Counted from the stretch's first letter, positions 51,257 to 60,653 are shown. The stretch: 64,000 nucleotides of DNA from Candidatus Melainabacteria bacterium (GCA_016716405.1 JADJWK010000002.1:1302001-1366000); one strand, 5' to 3'. A program made the numbers and translations. The notes: a model not told the origin generated them from the letters alone.

Positions 51257-53179
51257 TTACCTCCCGAACAAATCAAGGTCAGGCGTATCCCGATCAAGCG
51301 GGCTGCTTCCTTGATTCGTTCGACTTTCTAATTGATGATTTGATTGCCGGTCGTCCGTTCTTTGGCCCTCGGTCGGAGGATTCGTCGGCGGTGTCGGCTG
51401 TTTGTAAGAGCGCTTCTTTCGAGGACCGATTCTGCCTCCTCTTCGGACCAGCTCTTCAATTGAATGGGGCGAAGCCGTTGGCGGCGGATAGCCGGTAGCA
51501 AGCTCATACTCTGACCAGTGCAGTTTCGAGACTTTCACCGGCTTGGTAGTTGGAGTGAATATCAGAACCAGATTCTCATCGAGGGCCATAAGCTCGTCTG
51601 GGGTCATCAGAGGGCGGGGCATGAACCTGTCGACCACGTGACCGTTATCGAGAATCTGTTTCTCGTGGAATGTTCTTGTGCCCAGGGCATCTGACAGGAG
51701 CCTCGCTTGCTGAATCTTTCTGGGTCGGAAGAATATCGAGGTTCCTGGCTGGCTTAGAATGATGTCGGCTTCGGTGGTTCCGTAGACCTTCTGCAGCTGG
51801 GTGTAGTCCTGGAAGCCGAGGACGGCAGAGATGCCTGTCTTCCTGATTATGGAGAGCGCGTCGGACATCCCCTGGACGTATCCGAAGTTAGTGAACTCAT
51901 CGAGGAGAAGCGCTAGCGGTCTCTTGAACTTGAGATTGAGGGCTGTATCGAGAAGGAAGTTGAATGTGAGGGCGGCGATGGTTTTCATGTCCGTTCGCCG
52001 GGCTGGAACCGAAAGGTAGAAGGTAAACAGCTGGTCTTTGAGTTCATCTATCGAGAAGTCCGTCGTCGATGTCAGTGTTACCGCTTGTGGTGTCAGCCAG
52101 GGATTCAATCGACTGAGCAGCCCGCTTACGACTCCGTGCCGGAAGTTCTCAGAGGTATTCTCGAGGAATCCGTCGTACTGGTCGGCGGCAAGTTCGCTAG
52201 GAGAGTCATTCATTACACGCTGGATTACCGGAGTTCCTTTGAGAAGTAGCCACCTTATAGCTCCGAGATGTCCGAATTGTTTGTCCGCGGCTGCGGCGTT
52301 GAGAATAAGTGAGAGGAGCAGGAACTTCTCTGACTTGTCCCATACAGGGTCGGAGCGAGAACCGGGAGGGATTGTGTTTCTGATTATCAGATCTGCTAGC
52401 GCCTCCGCCTGGTCGACTGTTCGATCTTCTGGTGCGTATCGGACGAGGTCCACCGGATTGATTCTCGTTGATGTCATGTCGGTCGGGTTGAACCAGTAGA
52501 TTTTGTGACCTGCCTGCTTTCTCCATCCAGCTGTTCTGCTGAATAGCTCGGGTACCTCGGTTCCGCTCGTAGCTTCCGTTACTATCATCGACGAGCCGAG
52601 TCTTTCGATAAGATTCGGGATGAAGAAGCCGCTCGACTTTCCTGTGCCGGTCGCCCCGCATACGATGGCATGGTATGGAGTGAGACGTTGGGGAACCGCC
52701 AGGAACTTTCCTTGATGTTTAGTTAGGAGAAGCTGATCTGGGACCAGTCTCTGCGTTACATATCCTGCAGTTACCAGGTCGTCCGTCGTTCCGAATTCGG
52801 CAGAGCCATATCGGGTGTCTCTGTTCTCTTCATTTAGAGTCTTTGCTTTGTCCGCTGCCTCTGCTAATTCCTTGACGATGGAGGAACACCTTTTGGAGCA
52901 TTCGAGCTGGCTGTTCGAGTATTCTGATTCCGAAACAGTCACCGTGACGTTTGAGTCGTTCTTGCCCGGTGACCATGAGATGGTCGCTTTGAATTCATAT
53001 CTCCATCTAAGCCTTCCGTGCTGCTCCGATAAGCTCTCAGTGGCGATCACTTGTCGGAACTTCGGTGAAGCTCTCTGGATCTGGTAGCTCAGTCCTCCCA
53101 GGACCGTGCAGATAACCTCGGCGACATCCTTGTCGTCGGCAAGCGGGATGATTAGCTGTTCATGTGTATTTGATGGCAT
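51257..53179 (-). CDS. Type IV coupling protein, VirD4/TraG family ATPase
   Basis: This ATPase brings the relaxase-DNA complex to a secretion channel. Walker A is IVCGATGTGKSSGFFIPNLI (about residue 175) and Walker B is PLALLLDEFTNFGYVQGMSD. The TraM-recognition domain follows (SAVLGFQDYTQLQKVYGTTE, ILSQPGTSIFFRPRKIQQAR). The usual two N-terminal membrane helices are not visible; residues 1-130 look soluble and beta-rich, which suggests that membrane attachment is provided by another protein, perhaps the next gene. The Pro/Arg-rich tail is disordered. It starts 2 bp after the relaxase stop. Confidence 0.9.
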   Translation of the reverse strand: MPSNTHEQLIIPLADDKDVAEVICTVLGGLSYQIQRASPKFRQVIATESLSEQHGRLRWRYEFKATISWSPGKNDSNVTVTVSESEYSNSQLECSKRCSSIVKELAEAADKAKTLNEENRDTRYGSAEFGTTDDLVTAGYVTQRLVPDQLLLTKHQGKFLAVPQRLTPYHAIVCGATGTGKSSGFFIPNLIERLGSSMIVTEATSGTEVPELFSRTAGWRKQAGHKIYWFNPTDMTSTRINPVDLVRYAPEDRTVDQAEALADLIIRNTIPPGSRSDPVWDKSEKFLLLSLILNAAAADKQFGHLGAIRWLLLKGTPVIQRVMNDSPSELAADQYDGFLENTSENFRHGVVSGLLSRLNPWLTPQAVTLTSTTDFSIDELKDQLFTFYLSVPARRTDMKTIAALTFNFLLDTALNLKFKRPLALLLDEFTNFGYVQGMSDALSIIRKTGISAVLGFQDYTQLQKVYGTTEADIILSQPGTSIFFRPRKIQQARLLSDALGTRTFHEKQILDNGHVVDRFMPRPLMTPDELMALDENLVLIFTPTTKPVKVSKLHWSEYELATGYPPPTASPHSIEELVRRGGRIGPRKKRSYKQPTPPTNPPTEGQRTDDRQSNHQLESRTNQGSSPLDRDTPDLDLFGR

Positions 53180-53181
53180 GA

Positions 53182-54168
53182 TTATCGTCCTCCCTGGATA
53201 TCGAGATCGCGGTCACGGTCTTCTCGGCTCGGGCGTTTTCGTCGTTCTTCCTCTGCTTGCTCAAGCCTCTCGATGGCTTTCTCGATCTTCTCCAGTAATT
53301 CTTTGTGGGTTGATTGGCTTTCGGTGCCAGAAGGTTTGCTGAGGATGTCCTTAATCTCGTCTCTTCGCTCCTCAAGCTCTTTCTTGGTTTCTTTCAGAGG
53401 GTCTCGACGGTCTTTGAGGTCGATCCAGGAAACAAGTGTTCTTGCGATTCCTGCTGCCGACATGAACAGTCCGAACGCCGGATTTGCCATGGCTCTTATT
53501 TGTGCGTCTGGAATCCAGCGACTTTGGTTCAGATTCTGTGAGCCCCTCTGAGTGTCTTTGTTTCTCTCGAAGGCAAGCTCATTCCTCTCTATCTTTCTCC
53601 AGAGAGCCAGCTCTCTTCGCTCAAGATTTCGTCCGCTGTAGTTTCGCTCGAACTCTTTTTGTCTGCGCTCGATTGGATGATTCCTGTCGAGCCAGCGGTC
53701 GCCGTGCTCCTTCATGGTCTTGTAGTCATCTTTCGAGAAGCGGACCATCTTTCCGTTCGCATTCTTGCCGAGTACAACTACATGAATGTGGTGATGGTCT
53801 GTATTTCGGTGCTCTACTGCGAACCATTTCAAGTCGGTGCCTTTTGCTTCGTTGAGACCTTTCATCACCTCCCGGGTGAATTCTCGCGGGTCTTTCGGAT
53901 TAACATCCGGGGCGAGCGTCAGCTTGTGGATAACGACGCCCCTTGTTTTGAGCGCTCGGAGCGCTTCTCTTACATCCTTGCCGTCGATTTGATCGCTCTC
54001 TTGATTGAAGAACTCTCTTCCTCCCTCCTCCCGGTCTGGTCCTGGTCGGTGCTGGATATATTTGATGTGCGCCAGGGCTGTTCCGAAGGCGGTTTGCTTT
54101 GCGATACCGAATGAGATACCGCGAAATTTCTTTGAGTTCACCGAGATGTATGAGTGTCTAACAATCAT
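53182..54168 (-). CDS. Mobilization relaxase (HUH family)
   Basis: The relaxase nicks oriT and stays bound to the 5' end of the transferred strand. The metal-binding triad is HRNTDHHHIHVVVLGKNANG (near residue 125), typical of MobA/VirD2-type relaxases. The candidate catalytic tyrosine is in HSYISVNSKKFRG or HIKYIQHRPGP near the N-terminus. The C-terminal half is a helical, very charged region (KKELEERRDEIKDILSKPSG). Length 328. The start overlaps the MobC-like stop by ATGA (54165-54168). Confidence 0.88.
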   Translation of the reverse strand: MIVRHSYISVNSKKFRGISFGIAKQTAFGTALAHIKYIQHRPGPDREEGGREFFNQESDQIDGKDVREALRALKTRGVVIHKLTLAPDVNPKDPREFTREVMKGLNEAKGTDLKWFAVEHRNTDHHHIHVVVLGKNANGKMVRFSKDDYKTMKEHGDRWLDRNHPIERRQKEFERNYSGRNLERRELALWRKIERNELAFERNKDTQRGSQNLNQSRWIPDAQIRAMANPAFGLFMSAAGIARTLVSWIDLKDRRDPLKETKKELEERRDEIKDILSKPSGTESQSTHKELLEKIEKAIERLEQAEEERRKRPSREDRDRDLDIQGGR

Positions 54169-54566
54169 CTCTTGGGTTCCTCAGTAATCTTCTGGATTAC
54201 CTCTCGTTCCTCTTGAACCAGTCTCTTTCGGAGCTTGGTTTTCGCCTTTGTATTGCAGGCTTCGAAGAGGCTCTGGGAGTTGTCATCGAGAAGTGACCAT
54301 TGAAACTCGTAGAGTGTTTCGGTGGCGACGCTCAGTCTATAGAGCATTGCCGCCAGACGATTGGCAGTGTCCTTGAGTTGGCTGGCGTAGACACTATCGC
54401 GCTTCTCATTCTTGATAGCTTCATAGTGTTCGAGATACCAGCGAACAGCCTGTCGCAATATGGTCCCTTTTTGTTTCCCTTCGAGCTGCGCGACTTGCGC
54501 TAGCCTCTCGCGGTCGGTTGATGTAAGGTTTACTTTGTATGGAGTGTAGACTCTGGGTTTTGGCAT
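54165..54566 (-). CDS. MobC-like relaxosome accessory protein
   Basis: The 133-residue protein begins with an RHH-type DNA-binding unit (YTPYKVNLTSTDRERLAQVA, KQKGTILRQAVRWYLEHYE) and continues as a helical C-terminal half. This layout and its place directly upstream of a relaxase fit MobC or TraJ-like accessory proteins that bind oriT. It is the first gene of the leftward mobilization operon. Confidence 0.75.
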   Translation of the reverse strand: MPKPRVYTPYKVNLTSTDRERLAQVAQLEGKQKGTILRQAVRWYLEHYEAIKNEKRDSVYASQLKDTANRLAAMLYRLSVATETLYEFQWSLLDDNSQSLFEACNTKAKTKLRKRLVQEEREVIQKITEEPKR

Positions 54567-54611
54567 GTGACAGCCTCTCTTATTGTTGATGGATAGGCGG
54601 TTGGGAAGATC

Positions 54612-54747
54612 GACAGCCCCTTATCGTGAGAATCGGATGTGGTGGCAGCCCCTTAAACCGTCCGCCTGAAGGGCGTTTACCGCGCGACGCAGTCTGCGCT
54701 TTATCTTGCCTTACCGACTGCGTCGGCGCGGCGATGCCTTCGGCATC
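54612..54747. other. Candidate oriT / structured regulatory region
   Basis: Just upstream of the mobilization operon are two direct repeats CAGCCCCTTA (54614-54623 and 54646-54655), a 15-16 bp inverted repeat (CCGCGCGACGCAGTC at 54680-54694 and GACTGCGTCGGCGCGG at 54716-54731, 21-bp loop), and a perfect hairpin GATGCC-TTC-GGCATC (54733-54747). The dense structure beside mobC is what one expects for oriT. The nic site cannot be placed. The region is G/C rich in contrast to its surroundings. Confidence 0.5.
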
Positions 54748-54861
54748 AGTGCCAGTGAGTCGCGTGTACCGCTGTGACCTGGGGGTGTATGTGGTCTGTT
54801 CCCACCGGCGTAAATCGAATTAAAATTGATGAATCCTTTTCAGTTTCTGCTTCGCAGATGG

Positions 54862-55128
54862 TTATTTGTTCAACCGGCTGGAGTGAGATTTGCTTGGTTC
54901 GCCGAGGGCTTTGAGCGCAGTTGTTAGTCCACTAATTGCCAGTTGAATTCCTGTAGTGAGCAGATTGATTGCTAGAGTGAGCAGCCCCTGGAGGAGAGAT
55001 CCGGCAATTGCAATTGCTGGTCGGATAACTGAATCCGGGTTTCCTCCGGCGACTGATACCAGTACGACTGCCATGAAGAGAAGAAGAAAGATAGGCTCGA
55101 CTATTGTGGTCAGTGATGGAAATTGCAT
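54862..55128 (-). CDS. Small hydrophobic membrane protein
   Basis: The 88-residue product is almost wholly hydrophobic, with two or three helices (IVEPIFLLLFMAVVLVSVAG, AIAGSLLQGLLTLAINLLTT) and a basic tail. Size and hydropathy resemble small conjugation-channel components (VirB2/TrbC-like), but it lacks a clear signal and I do not assign it. It lies between the oriT-like region and the HTH genes. Confidence 0.55.
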   Translation of the reverse strand: MQFPSLTTIVEPIFLLLFMAVVLVSVAGGNPDSVIRPAIAIAGSLLQGLLTLAINLLTTGIQLAISGLTTALKALGEPSKSHSSRLNK

Positions 55129-55210
55129 TTGTCTATTCCTGATTGTTCATTGTTCTGATGAAGAGGGAAGAGAGCCCAGCCCCTATGAGGAGCTGAGCTA
55201 TCCAGAATCG

Positions 55211-55438
55211 TTAATCGAACACGATGTCGCACGGGGCGTGGTCAGATCGCGATGCCTCATAGGTGTGCTTGCGGATGAACTTTCGCAACTCTGCGATTGA
55301 GATCAGATTCCGCTTCTTGATGCGCACCAGTGAGAGGCGTCGTGTCTTGATCAGCCACCATACTTCGTGAGTTGGGATGCTGAGAAGGTCAGCTGCTTCA
55401 GGTATGCTGACGAGCGAGAGTTCTAGAAGTTTGTCCAT
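55211..55438 (-). CDS. Excisionase-type helix-turn-helix protein
   Basis: The 75-residue protein has a MerR-like HTH_17 pattern: LVSIPEAADLLSIPTHEVWW then LIKTRRLSLVRIKKRNLISI, where a short HTH is followed by a wing. Such small proteins act as excisionases or regulators on mobile elements. The second gene of this type lies about 40 bp upstream. Confidence 0.7.
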   Translation of the reverse strand: MDKLLELSLVSIPEAADLLSIPTHEVWWLIKTRRLSLVRIKKRNLISIAELRKFIRKHTYEASRSDHAPCDIVFD

Positions 55439-55479
55439 ACTTCTACTCCATTGTTTTGCTTTGATAGGGATGGAACGAG

Positions 55480-55710
55480 CTAAGCTCTAGAGAAGCCGCT
55501 TTCAGTGCGGCGCTCAATAAACGCGTCCAAATCAGACTTCTTGTACTTGACCAGTCGGCCAATCTTCACAACAGGCAGATCATATCGCCGAGTGCATTTC
55601 CAGACGGCGAGCGTGTGCTCTGTCACACCGAGGTACTCCGCAGCCTGACGGCGCGAAAGCAGCTCGGAACGAAACGAGCTCGTAGCCGAGGCAGTATTCG
55701 GTTGTTCCAT
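55480..55710 (-). CDS. Excisionase-type helix-turn-helix protein
   Basis: The 76-residue protein has the HTH_17 pattern LLSRRQAAEYLGVTEHTLAV then RRYDLPVVKIGRLVKYKKSD, LDAFIERR. It is more canonical than the neighbour at 55211 and could control excision or the mobilization genes. An imperfect inverted repeat CCCTGC...GCAGGG lies upstream at about 55744-55777. Confidence 0.78.
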   Translation of the reverse strand: MEQPNTASATSSFRSELLSRRQAAEYLGVTEHTLAVWKCTRRYDLPVVKIGRLVKYKKSDLDAFIERRTESGFSRA

Positions 55711-56002
55711 TGTTCTTATCCTTGCGAATAGTTCGCTGTTGGACCCTGCTCAGTCAGTGACGTGTTAAAGGCAGGGTGTTGAAAAAGATGATTGAAGAAA
55801 AATAGCTGCAGCGAAAAGCGAGAAGGTGGTTTAGCAGTTTGAACAGAAGCGTATCTGCAGATAGGCTCTGGGTTGAATCAGGTCGCTAATTGCCAACCTT
55901 CATGAAAGACTGTGGGGGTGCGTGTTTGTTCCCACAATTCCTATTCTATACTCCGAGGTGCATTTTTGTACTGGGGAAAAGGATAGGATTCAAGGTGGTG
56001 AG

Positions 56003-56494
56003 TTAGAGATATTCTTCGTGGTCTTCGTCGAATCTTAGAGTACTGGCAAATTTTATGAAGGCTTCAATGCTATCTCGAGAAGAGCTCTGGTGAAAGGCCT
56101 GAGAAATTTCAAGCTTCGGCCAGTCTAGGAAGAAAGATACAATTACAATAAGCCGTGGATGGTGTTTATTGAGATAGTGACTGACATTGTCGATTAAAGG
56201 CCAACCTTCCTCTCTCTCATTCATTGAGTGCATGTAGTAAGGCAGAATCCTTTGTCCTTTGGGTTCATCGTGTTTAAATTCACCCAAATAGTAAATAGCT
56301 GAGACTCTGTCAATTCCAGTAAACTCCGGTGGCAATCCCGCATATTTGAGTGAGCGGAGGCTATAGAAATGTTTGGTATCAGTACCCTCGGGCATTGAAA
56401 TGAGATAATGTTTACTGTTCCAGTCTGGAGGCGAAATATCCCTTCCAGCCAGAGGACCTCCAACGTACTTACTATGTTGCAGTGTGAGTTTCAT
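56003..56494 (-). CDS. Hypothetical accessory protein
   Basis: The 163-residue protein starts MKLTLQHSKYVGGPLAGRDI. The mid part has YYLGEFKHDEPKGQRILPYY and the end has IVIVSFFLDWPKLEISQAF. No known motif, signal or membrane helix was seen. The base composition is that of the surrounding accessory region. Confidence 0.5.
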   Translation of the reverse strand: MKLTLQHSKYVGGPLAGRDISPPDWNSKHYLISMPEGTDTKHFYSLRSLKYAGLPPEFTGIDRVSAIYYLGEFKHDEPKGQRILPYYMHSMNEREEGWPLIDNVSHYLNKHHPRLIVIVSFFLDWPKLEISQAFHQSSSRDSIEAFIKFASTLRFDEDHEEYL

Positions 56495-56906
56495 TGTTGT
56501 TCCTTACAGTTATACTTCAACCGAGATTCATTTTACCCCCTGCTTATCGCAGAGAACGTTATCGGTATCTCTCAAGAAGTTATTTTCATATATTTCGTGG
56601 CGATCAACCCCCGCCAGCTTTCCGCAAAGGGCGTTTAGAGAAGAGTCTCTCTAAGAGGCTCTTTGATAGGGAATTTTTCTCAAACCGAGTACAGGCAGTT
56701 CACAGGAAGATTGTGAGCGAAGTCTTGCTTCTTCCCGGGTAGTCTGGTTGTGAAGGTTCTCGTTTTGGTGTGGTAGAAGTTCCTATAGGCATCCATATGA
56801 GTCTGAGCTGCGAATTGTCAAGGTCGGGAGGTATCAATTAGTGGCTCTTTCCAGAACGCTCTATAATCTCAGGATAGTCTTGAGCATATCGGAGTCACTC
56901 AGATAA
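56495..56906. other. 412-bp intergenic region
   Basis: This region separates two divergently read genes, the leftward 56003 gene and the rightward Mrr-like gene, and should hold both promoters. I see no credible gene, RNA or repeat. Confidence 0.45.
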
Positions 56907-57923
56907 ATGGCAGAGTCGAAGAATCTCAGTGAAGTTCGCAGGAGGCTGTCATTCCTATACACCAGCATTGAGAAAGTGCCCGAGCTAGGAGGAATTGACG
57001 CACAGCATTTTCTAGTAGAGTTGCTTCATTTAGCCGCGTACCTTTTCAAAAGGAGAGGTTTGTCCGGTCCTCAAGCTGCTATCTTTGCTGAATTAATCAT
57101 GAATACCGTAGATATATCGGATGACGATCTGGTCGAGTTCCTATCAGAGCTTAGGTGTTTGGTCAGGGAGTTTGGAAACTTCTTCTCAAACCCTCCCATG
57201 GAGTTATTCTTGATCTTACTTCAGTACGACAAGATACATGCTTCTTCCTACGCGACGCAGCTCAAGGAGTTGTACAGTTCGGTAGCTAAGAATGCTCTTC
57301 AAGCTTCTGTTTGGCGTGCCGGTGATGAGCGGGGCACTTATCGAGTCTTGACCTTGCCTAAATCGGAAGAATTCCAGAAGGCGCTGAATATTCTTGAGGA
57401 GACATGGTGTTTAACGACACGGAAGAAACCAAGCAAAAAGTTAAGTGTCACCGACAGTGAGGCGAGAGCCAAGATCGTAGAGTATATCGGTAGTCATTGC
57501 CGTGCAGAAATCTTTGCTGATTCTAGCCAAACTGACCAGATGATCAGCTTGCTGGACTTAAATCCTAGGGATTTTGAGTTGTTAATAGGCCGCCTCTTCG
57601 AGCTGCTTGGGTTCCGAACTGAAGTGACCCGGCAAAGTAGGGACGGTGGTATTGATTGTATCGCCGTCGACTATAGACCTATGCTGGGAGGGAAAATTGT
57701 CATACAAGTGAAACGGTTTTCTGGAGTTGTCGGAGTAACAACAATCAGAGAACTCTATGGCGTAATGCAGCATTTACGAGCGAACAAGGGAATTGTAATT
57801 ACAACTGGAGGATATTCGAAATCTGCAACGTCTTTTGCTCAAAACAAGCCAATGGAGCTAATTGACGGCGATGCCCTGTTGTCACAGCTTCGAAGAGTAG
57901 GCCTCAACAAGTACTACATCTGA
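56907..57923 (+). CDS. Mrr-like restriction endonuclease
   Basis: The C-terminal ~120 residues are an Mrr_cat-type PD-(D/E)xK nuclease. NPRDFELLIGRLFELLGFRT gives the helix with the first Glu, RQSRDGGIDCIAVDY the catalytic Asp, and GGKIVIQVKRFSGVVGV the QxK motif. KGIVITTGGYSKSATSFAQN is the typical follow-on. The N-terminal ~190 residues are helical and unassigned and would sense the target. Type IV enzymes of this group cut modified DNA. No methylase is present nearby. It is a solitary gene on the plus strand. Confidence 0.85.
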   Translation: MAESKNLSEVRRRLSFLYTSIEKVPELGGIDAQHFLVELLHLAAYLFKRRGLSGPQAAIFAELIMNTVDISDDDLVEFLSELRCLVREFGNFFSNPPMELFLILLQYDKIHASSYATQLKELYSSVAKNALQASVWRAGDERGTYRVLTLPKSEEFQKALNILEETWCLTTRKKPSKKLSVTDSEARAKIVEYIGSHCRAEIFADSSQTDQMISLLDLNPRDFELLIGRLFELLGFRTEVTRQSRDGGIDCIAVDYRPMLGGKIVIQVKRFSGVVGVTTIRELYGVMQHLRANKGIVITTGGYSKSATSFAQNKPMELIDGDALLSQLRRVGLNKYYI

Positions 57924-58121
57924 TATCAGACTGGATAGAAATCCATTGTAGGTAAATTCCTACTTTTCATGCCGTAGCCGGGAGTTATATTCGGTAGCTT
58001 TCGTGAAGTTCGTTTATATAACTAATCGGTTTACAATAGAGAGTCTAGGTCGCGACAATCGTGGGATCAGTCCGAGCTAGCATATCCCTACACTACATTG
58101 AAGGCAGCTCTTCAGATTGGC

Positions 58122-60653
58122 TCAAAAGAACTCCCAGCCAACTCCTGCTCCGCCGACTGGGCCAATTGGGGCAGACACCGGTTGTGATACCGCAGCAGCG
58201 TAGCGAACGCGCGAGGATCTCGACTTATATGCTATGGCTGCTCCAACTGCCACCTGGGAACCGTAAATTCCGGTTCCCAGGCTGACGGTCATTTTTCCTG
58301 GTCTTGGATCGCGCATTGCTGTGACCATAGCGGCAACTCCAGCAATTCCACCATAGGAGTTTCGTCTGATTCTGGTTATCCGGCTGTTCAAGTCATTGAC
58401 CCTGCCGTCGGTATAGGCTATAGACTGGAGGTATCGTTGATTGGTAAAGTTGTTCGCCTGCTCGACTCCTTGCGCTACCTGGTTGTCGGTATATGTGATG
58501 GATGTTTGAAGTCCTGCTGCAACCTGTCGATTGGTGAACGCGTTGGCCTCGTTCAGCGTGTCGGCTCCTGCTGTCTGTAGTTGGCTCACGTTTACGGCAT
58601 CGGTAGAACCGACTCCTGCGGCTACATTAGTCACTCTGCGCTCACTTCCTATACTACCCACCGAGACGGTATTGATTTGATCCGCAACCGAATCACTTCC
58701 AAGTGCGACACTATTTGTGGATAGTGCTCTTGCTCCGTCGCCGATAGCTGTGGAGTTGCCAGCGAGTGCTTGAGCGTTTTGCCCGTATGCAGATGCGTTT
58801 GTTGCGGTTGCTTGTGCTCCATCGCCAACTGCAGTCGTGCTGAAGTGCGTAGCCTGTGCATTCAAACCGATGGCCGTTGAGGCTTGTCCTGACGCAAGGG
58901 CTCCGGTGCCTCCGGCGAAGCTATCGGTACCGGTGGCTCTGGCATTCAAACCGAGTGCTGTTGAGCTCTGTCCGGATGCCTGAGCAAAGCTCCCGAGGGC
59001 AGTACTATCGGCGGCGGCTGCTGTGCTATTTTGTCCTACCGCGGTGGATCTAATTGCTTGAGCCTGGCTACCTGCCCCCAGGGCGCTAGCTGCGAATGCA
59101 GTTGCGCGGGAGTTGTCTCCATAGGCTGCGGATGATTCGCCAGTCGCCTGTGAAATTGTTCCAACGGCCGTACTAAATGGTCCTGTTGCTCTGGTTCGTT
59201 CTCCGATAGCCGTCGCTCGAGCACCAATTGCTTGAGCATCGCTGCCTACCGCTGTAGTAGACAACCCTTGCGCCTGAGCCAGACTGCCTACTGCGGTGCT
59301 AACGAAGCCACTAGCAGAAGCTCGCTCTCCCAGGGCCGTTGCCTGCGCATCTGTTGCCTGGGCATTGAATCCGAGCGAGGTAGACTGTTGCCCAGTTGCC
59401 TGTGCAAAACTTCCCAGCGCTGCACCGTCCTCAGCTGAGGCTGTGCTGTTCTGACCCAGGGCCGTAGATCTCGTTGCTTGAGCCTGACTCCCTGCTCCTA
59501 TTGCTGTTGCAGCAAACGCAGTAGCTCTTGAGTTATCACCATAAGCTGCAGATGATTCGCCAGTAGCTTGTGAAATGGTACCCATGGCGGTGCTGAAAGA
59601 TCCAGTTGCGGTACTTCTCTCACCTACGCTGGTACTGCGAGGACCGGTTGCCTGAGCAAAACTTCCAACAGCGGTACTATCGGCGGCGGCCGCAGTGCTA
59701 TTTTGTCCTACTGCAGTGGATCTAACTCCTTGAGCCTGGCTACCTGCTCCTAGGGCGCTAGCTGCGAACGCAGTAGCACGTGAGTTGTCTCCATATGCAG
59801 CGGATGACTCGCCTGTAGCTTGTGAGATCGTTCCAACGGCCGTACTGAAAGGGCCTGTCGCTCTGGTCCTCTCTCCTACAGCAGTTGCTCGAGCGCCAAT
59901 AGCTTGAGCATCGCTGCCGACTGCTGTGGTCGATAGTCCTTGTGCCTGAGCTAGACTTCCTACTGCGGTGCTTACAAAGCCACTGGCAGAAGCTCGTTCC
60001 CCCAGGGCCGTTGCCTGCGCATCTGTTGCCTGGGCATTGAATCCTAGAGAAGTAGCTTGTTGTCCAGTTGCCTGTGCAAAGCTTCCCAGCGCTGCACTGT
60101 CTGCTGCTGATGCGGTGCTGTTTTGACCCACTGCTGTTGATCTGATGTCTTGAGCCTGGCTTCCGGCGCCTAGTGCAGTAGCAGCAAACGCTGTTGCTCT
60201 TGAGTTATCGCCATAAGCTGCAGATGATTCTCCGGTAGCCTGAGATATTGTTCCGACTGCGGTACTGAAGGGACCAGTTGCCCTTGTTCTTTCTCCTACA
60301 GCAGTTGCTCTTGCTCCGGTTGATTGAGCGTCGCTACCGACAGCGGTAGTCGAGAGACCGGGTGCTTGGGTTAGACTTCCTAGCGCTGTACTGTTATTTC
60401 CTGTTGCGGAACTGTTAGCTCCGAATGCTGTGCTGTTCGTGCCTGGTGCCGTACTATTAAGTCCTATGGAAGAGGCGTTAGTACCACCTGTGGTATTTCC
60501 ATAACCGGAGGGACCTTGAATGTTTGTACCGCCAGCACCGTTTCCGAGTAGAGTTTCCCCTTTTGCCAGCGGGCAGGTGACCAATTGGATGAGCAGCATG
60601 AGCCAGACCAGGCAGGTTCGGTATGCAGTGAAATGAACTCTAAGTTTCGACAT
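58122..60653 (-). CDS. Trimeric autotransporter adhesin (YadA-like)
   Basis: From ATG 60653 the product has a signal peptide (TCLVWLMLLIQLVTCPLAKG) and then a very long YadA-type head of 14-residue repeats (ATGNNSTALGSLTQA, GARATAVGERTRATG). A neck (NTVSVGSIGSERRVTNVAAG), a short coiled-coil stalk and a C-terminal membrane anchor (GGIAGVAAMVTAMRD ... GAGVGWEFF) complete it. The terminal aromatic residue suits BAM-dependent assembly. The head contains three near-copies of a ~150-residue block from AQGLSTTAVGSDAQAIGARA to FVSTAVGSLAQ, with one internal variation. The protein would sit on the cell surface as a trimer. Confidence 0.93.
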   Translation of the reverse strand: MSKLRVHFTAYRTCLVWLMLLIQLVTCPLAKGETLLGNGAGGTNIQGPSGYGNTTGGTNASSIGLNSTAPGTNSTAFGANSSATGNNSTALGSLTQAPGLSTTAVGSDAQSTGARATAVGERTRATGPFSTAVGTISQATGESSAAYGDNSRATAFAATALGAGSQAQDIRSTAVGQNSTASAADSAALGSFAQATGQQATSLGFNAQATDAQATALGERASASGFVSTAVGSLAQAQGLSTTAVGSDAQAIGARATAVGERTRATGPFSTAVGTISQATGESSAAYGDNSRATAFAASALGAGSQAQGVRSTAVGQNSTAAAADSTAVGSFAQATGPRSTSVGERSTATGSFSTAMGTISQATGESSAAYGDNSRATAFAATAIGAGSQAQATRSTALGQNSTASAEDGAALGSFAQATGQQSTSLGFNAQATDAQATALGERASASGFVSTAVGSLAQAQGLSTTAVGSDAQAIGARATAIGERTRATGPFSTAVGTISQATGESSAAYGDNSRATAFAASALGAGSQAQAIRSTAVGQNSTAAAADSTALGSFAQASGQSSTALGLNARATGTDSFAGGTGALASGQASTAIGLNAQATHFSTTAVGDGAQATATNASAYGQNAQALAGNSTAIGDGARALSTNSVALGSDSVADQINTVSVGSIGSERRVTNVAAGVGSTDAVNVSQLQTAGADTLNEANAFTNRQVAAGLQTSITYTDNQVAQGVEQANNFTNQRYLQSIAYTDGRVNDLNSRITRIRRNSYGGIAGVAAMVTAMRDPRPGKMTVSLGTGIYGSQVAVGAAIAYKSRSSRVRYAAAVSQPVSAPIGPVGGAGVGWEFF

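Noticed and set aside
56494..56742. 82-codon plus-strand frame
   Set aside because: No ribosome site, no protein-like features, and it overlaps the promoter region of a divergent gene.
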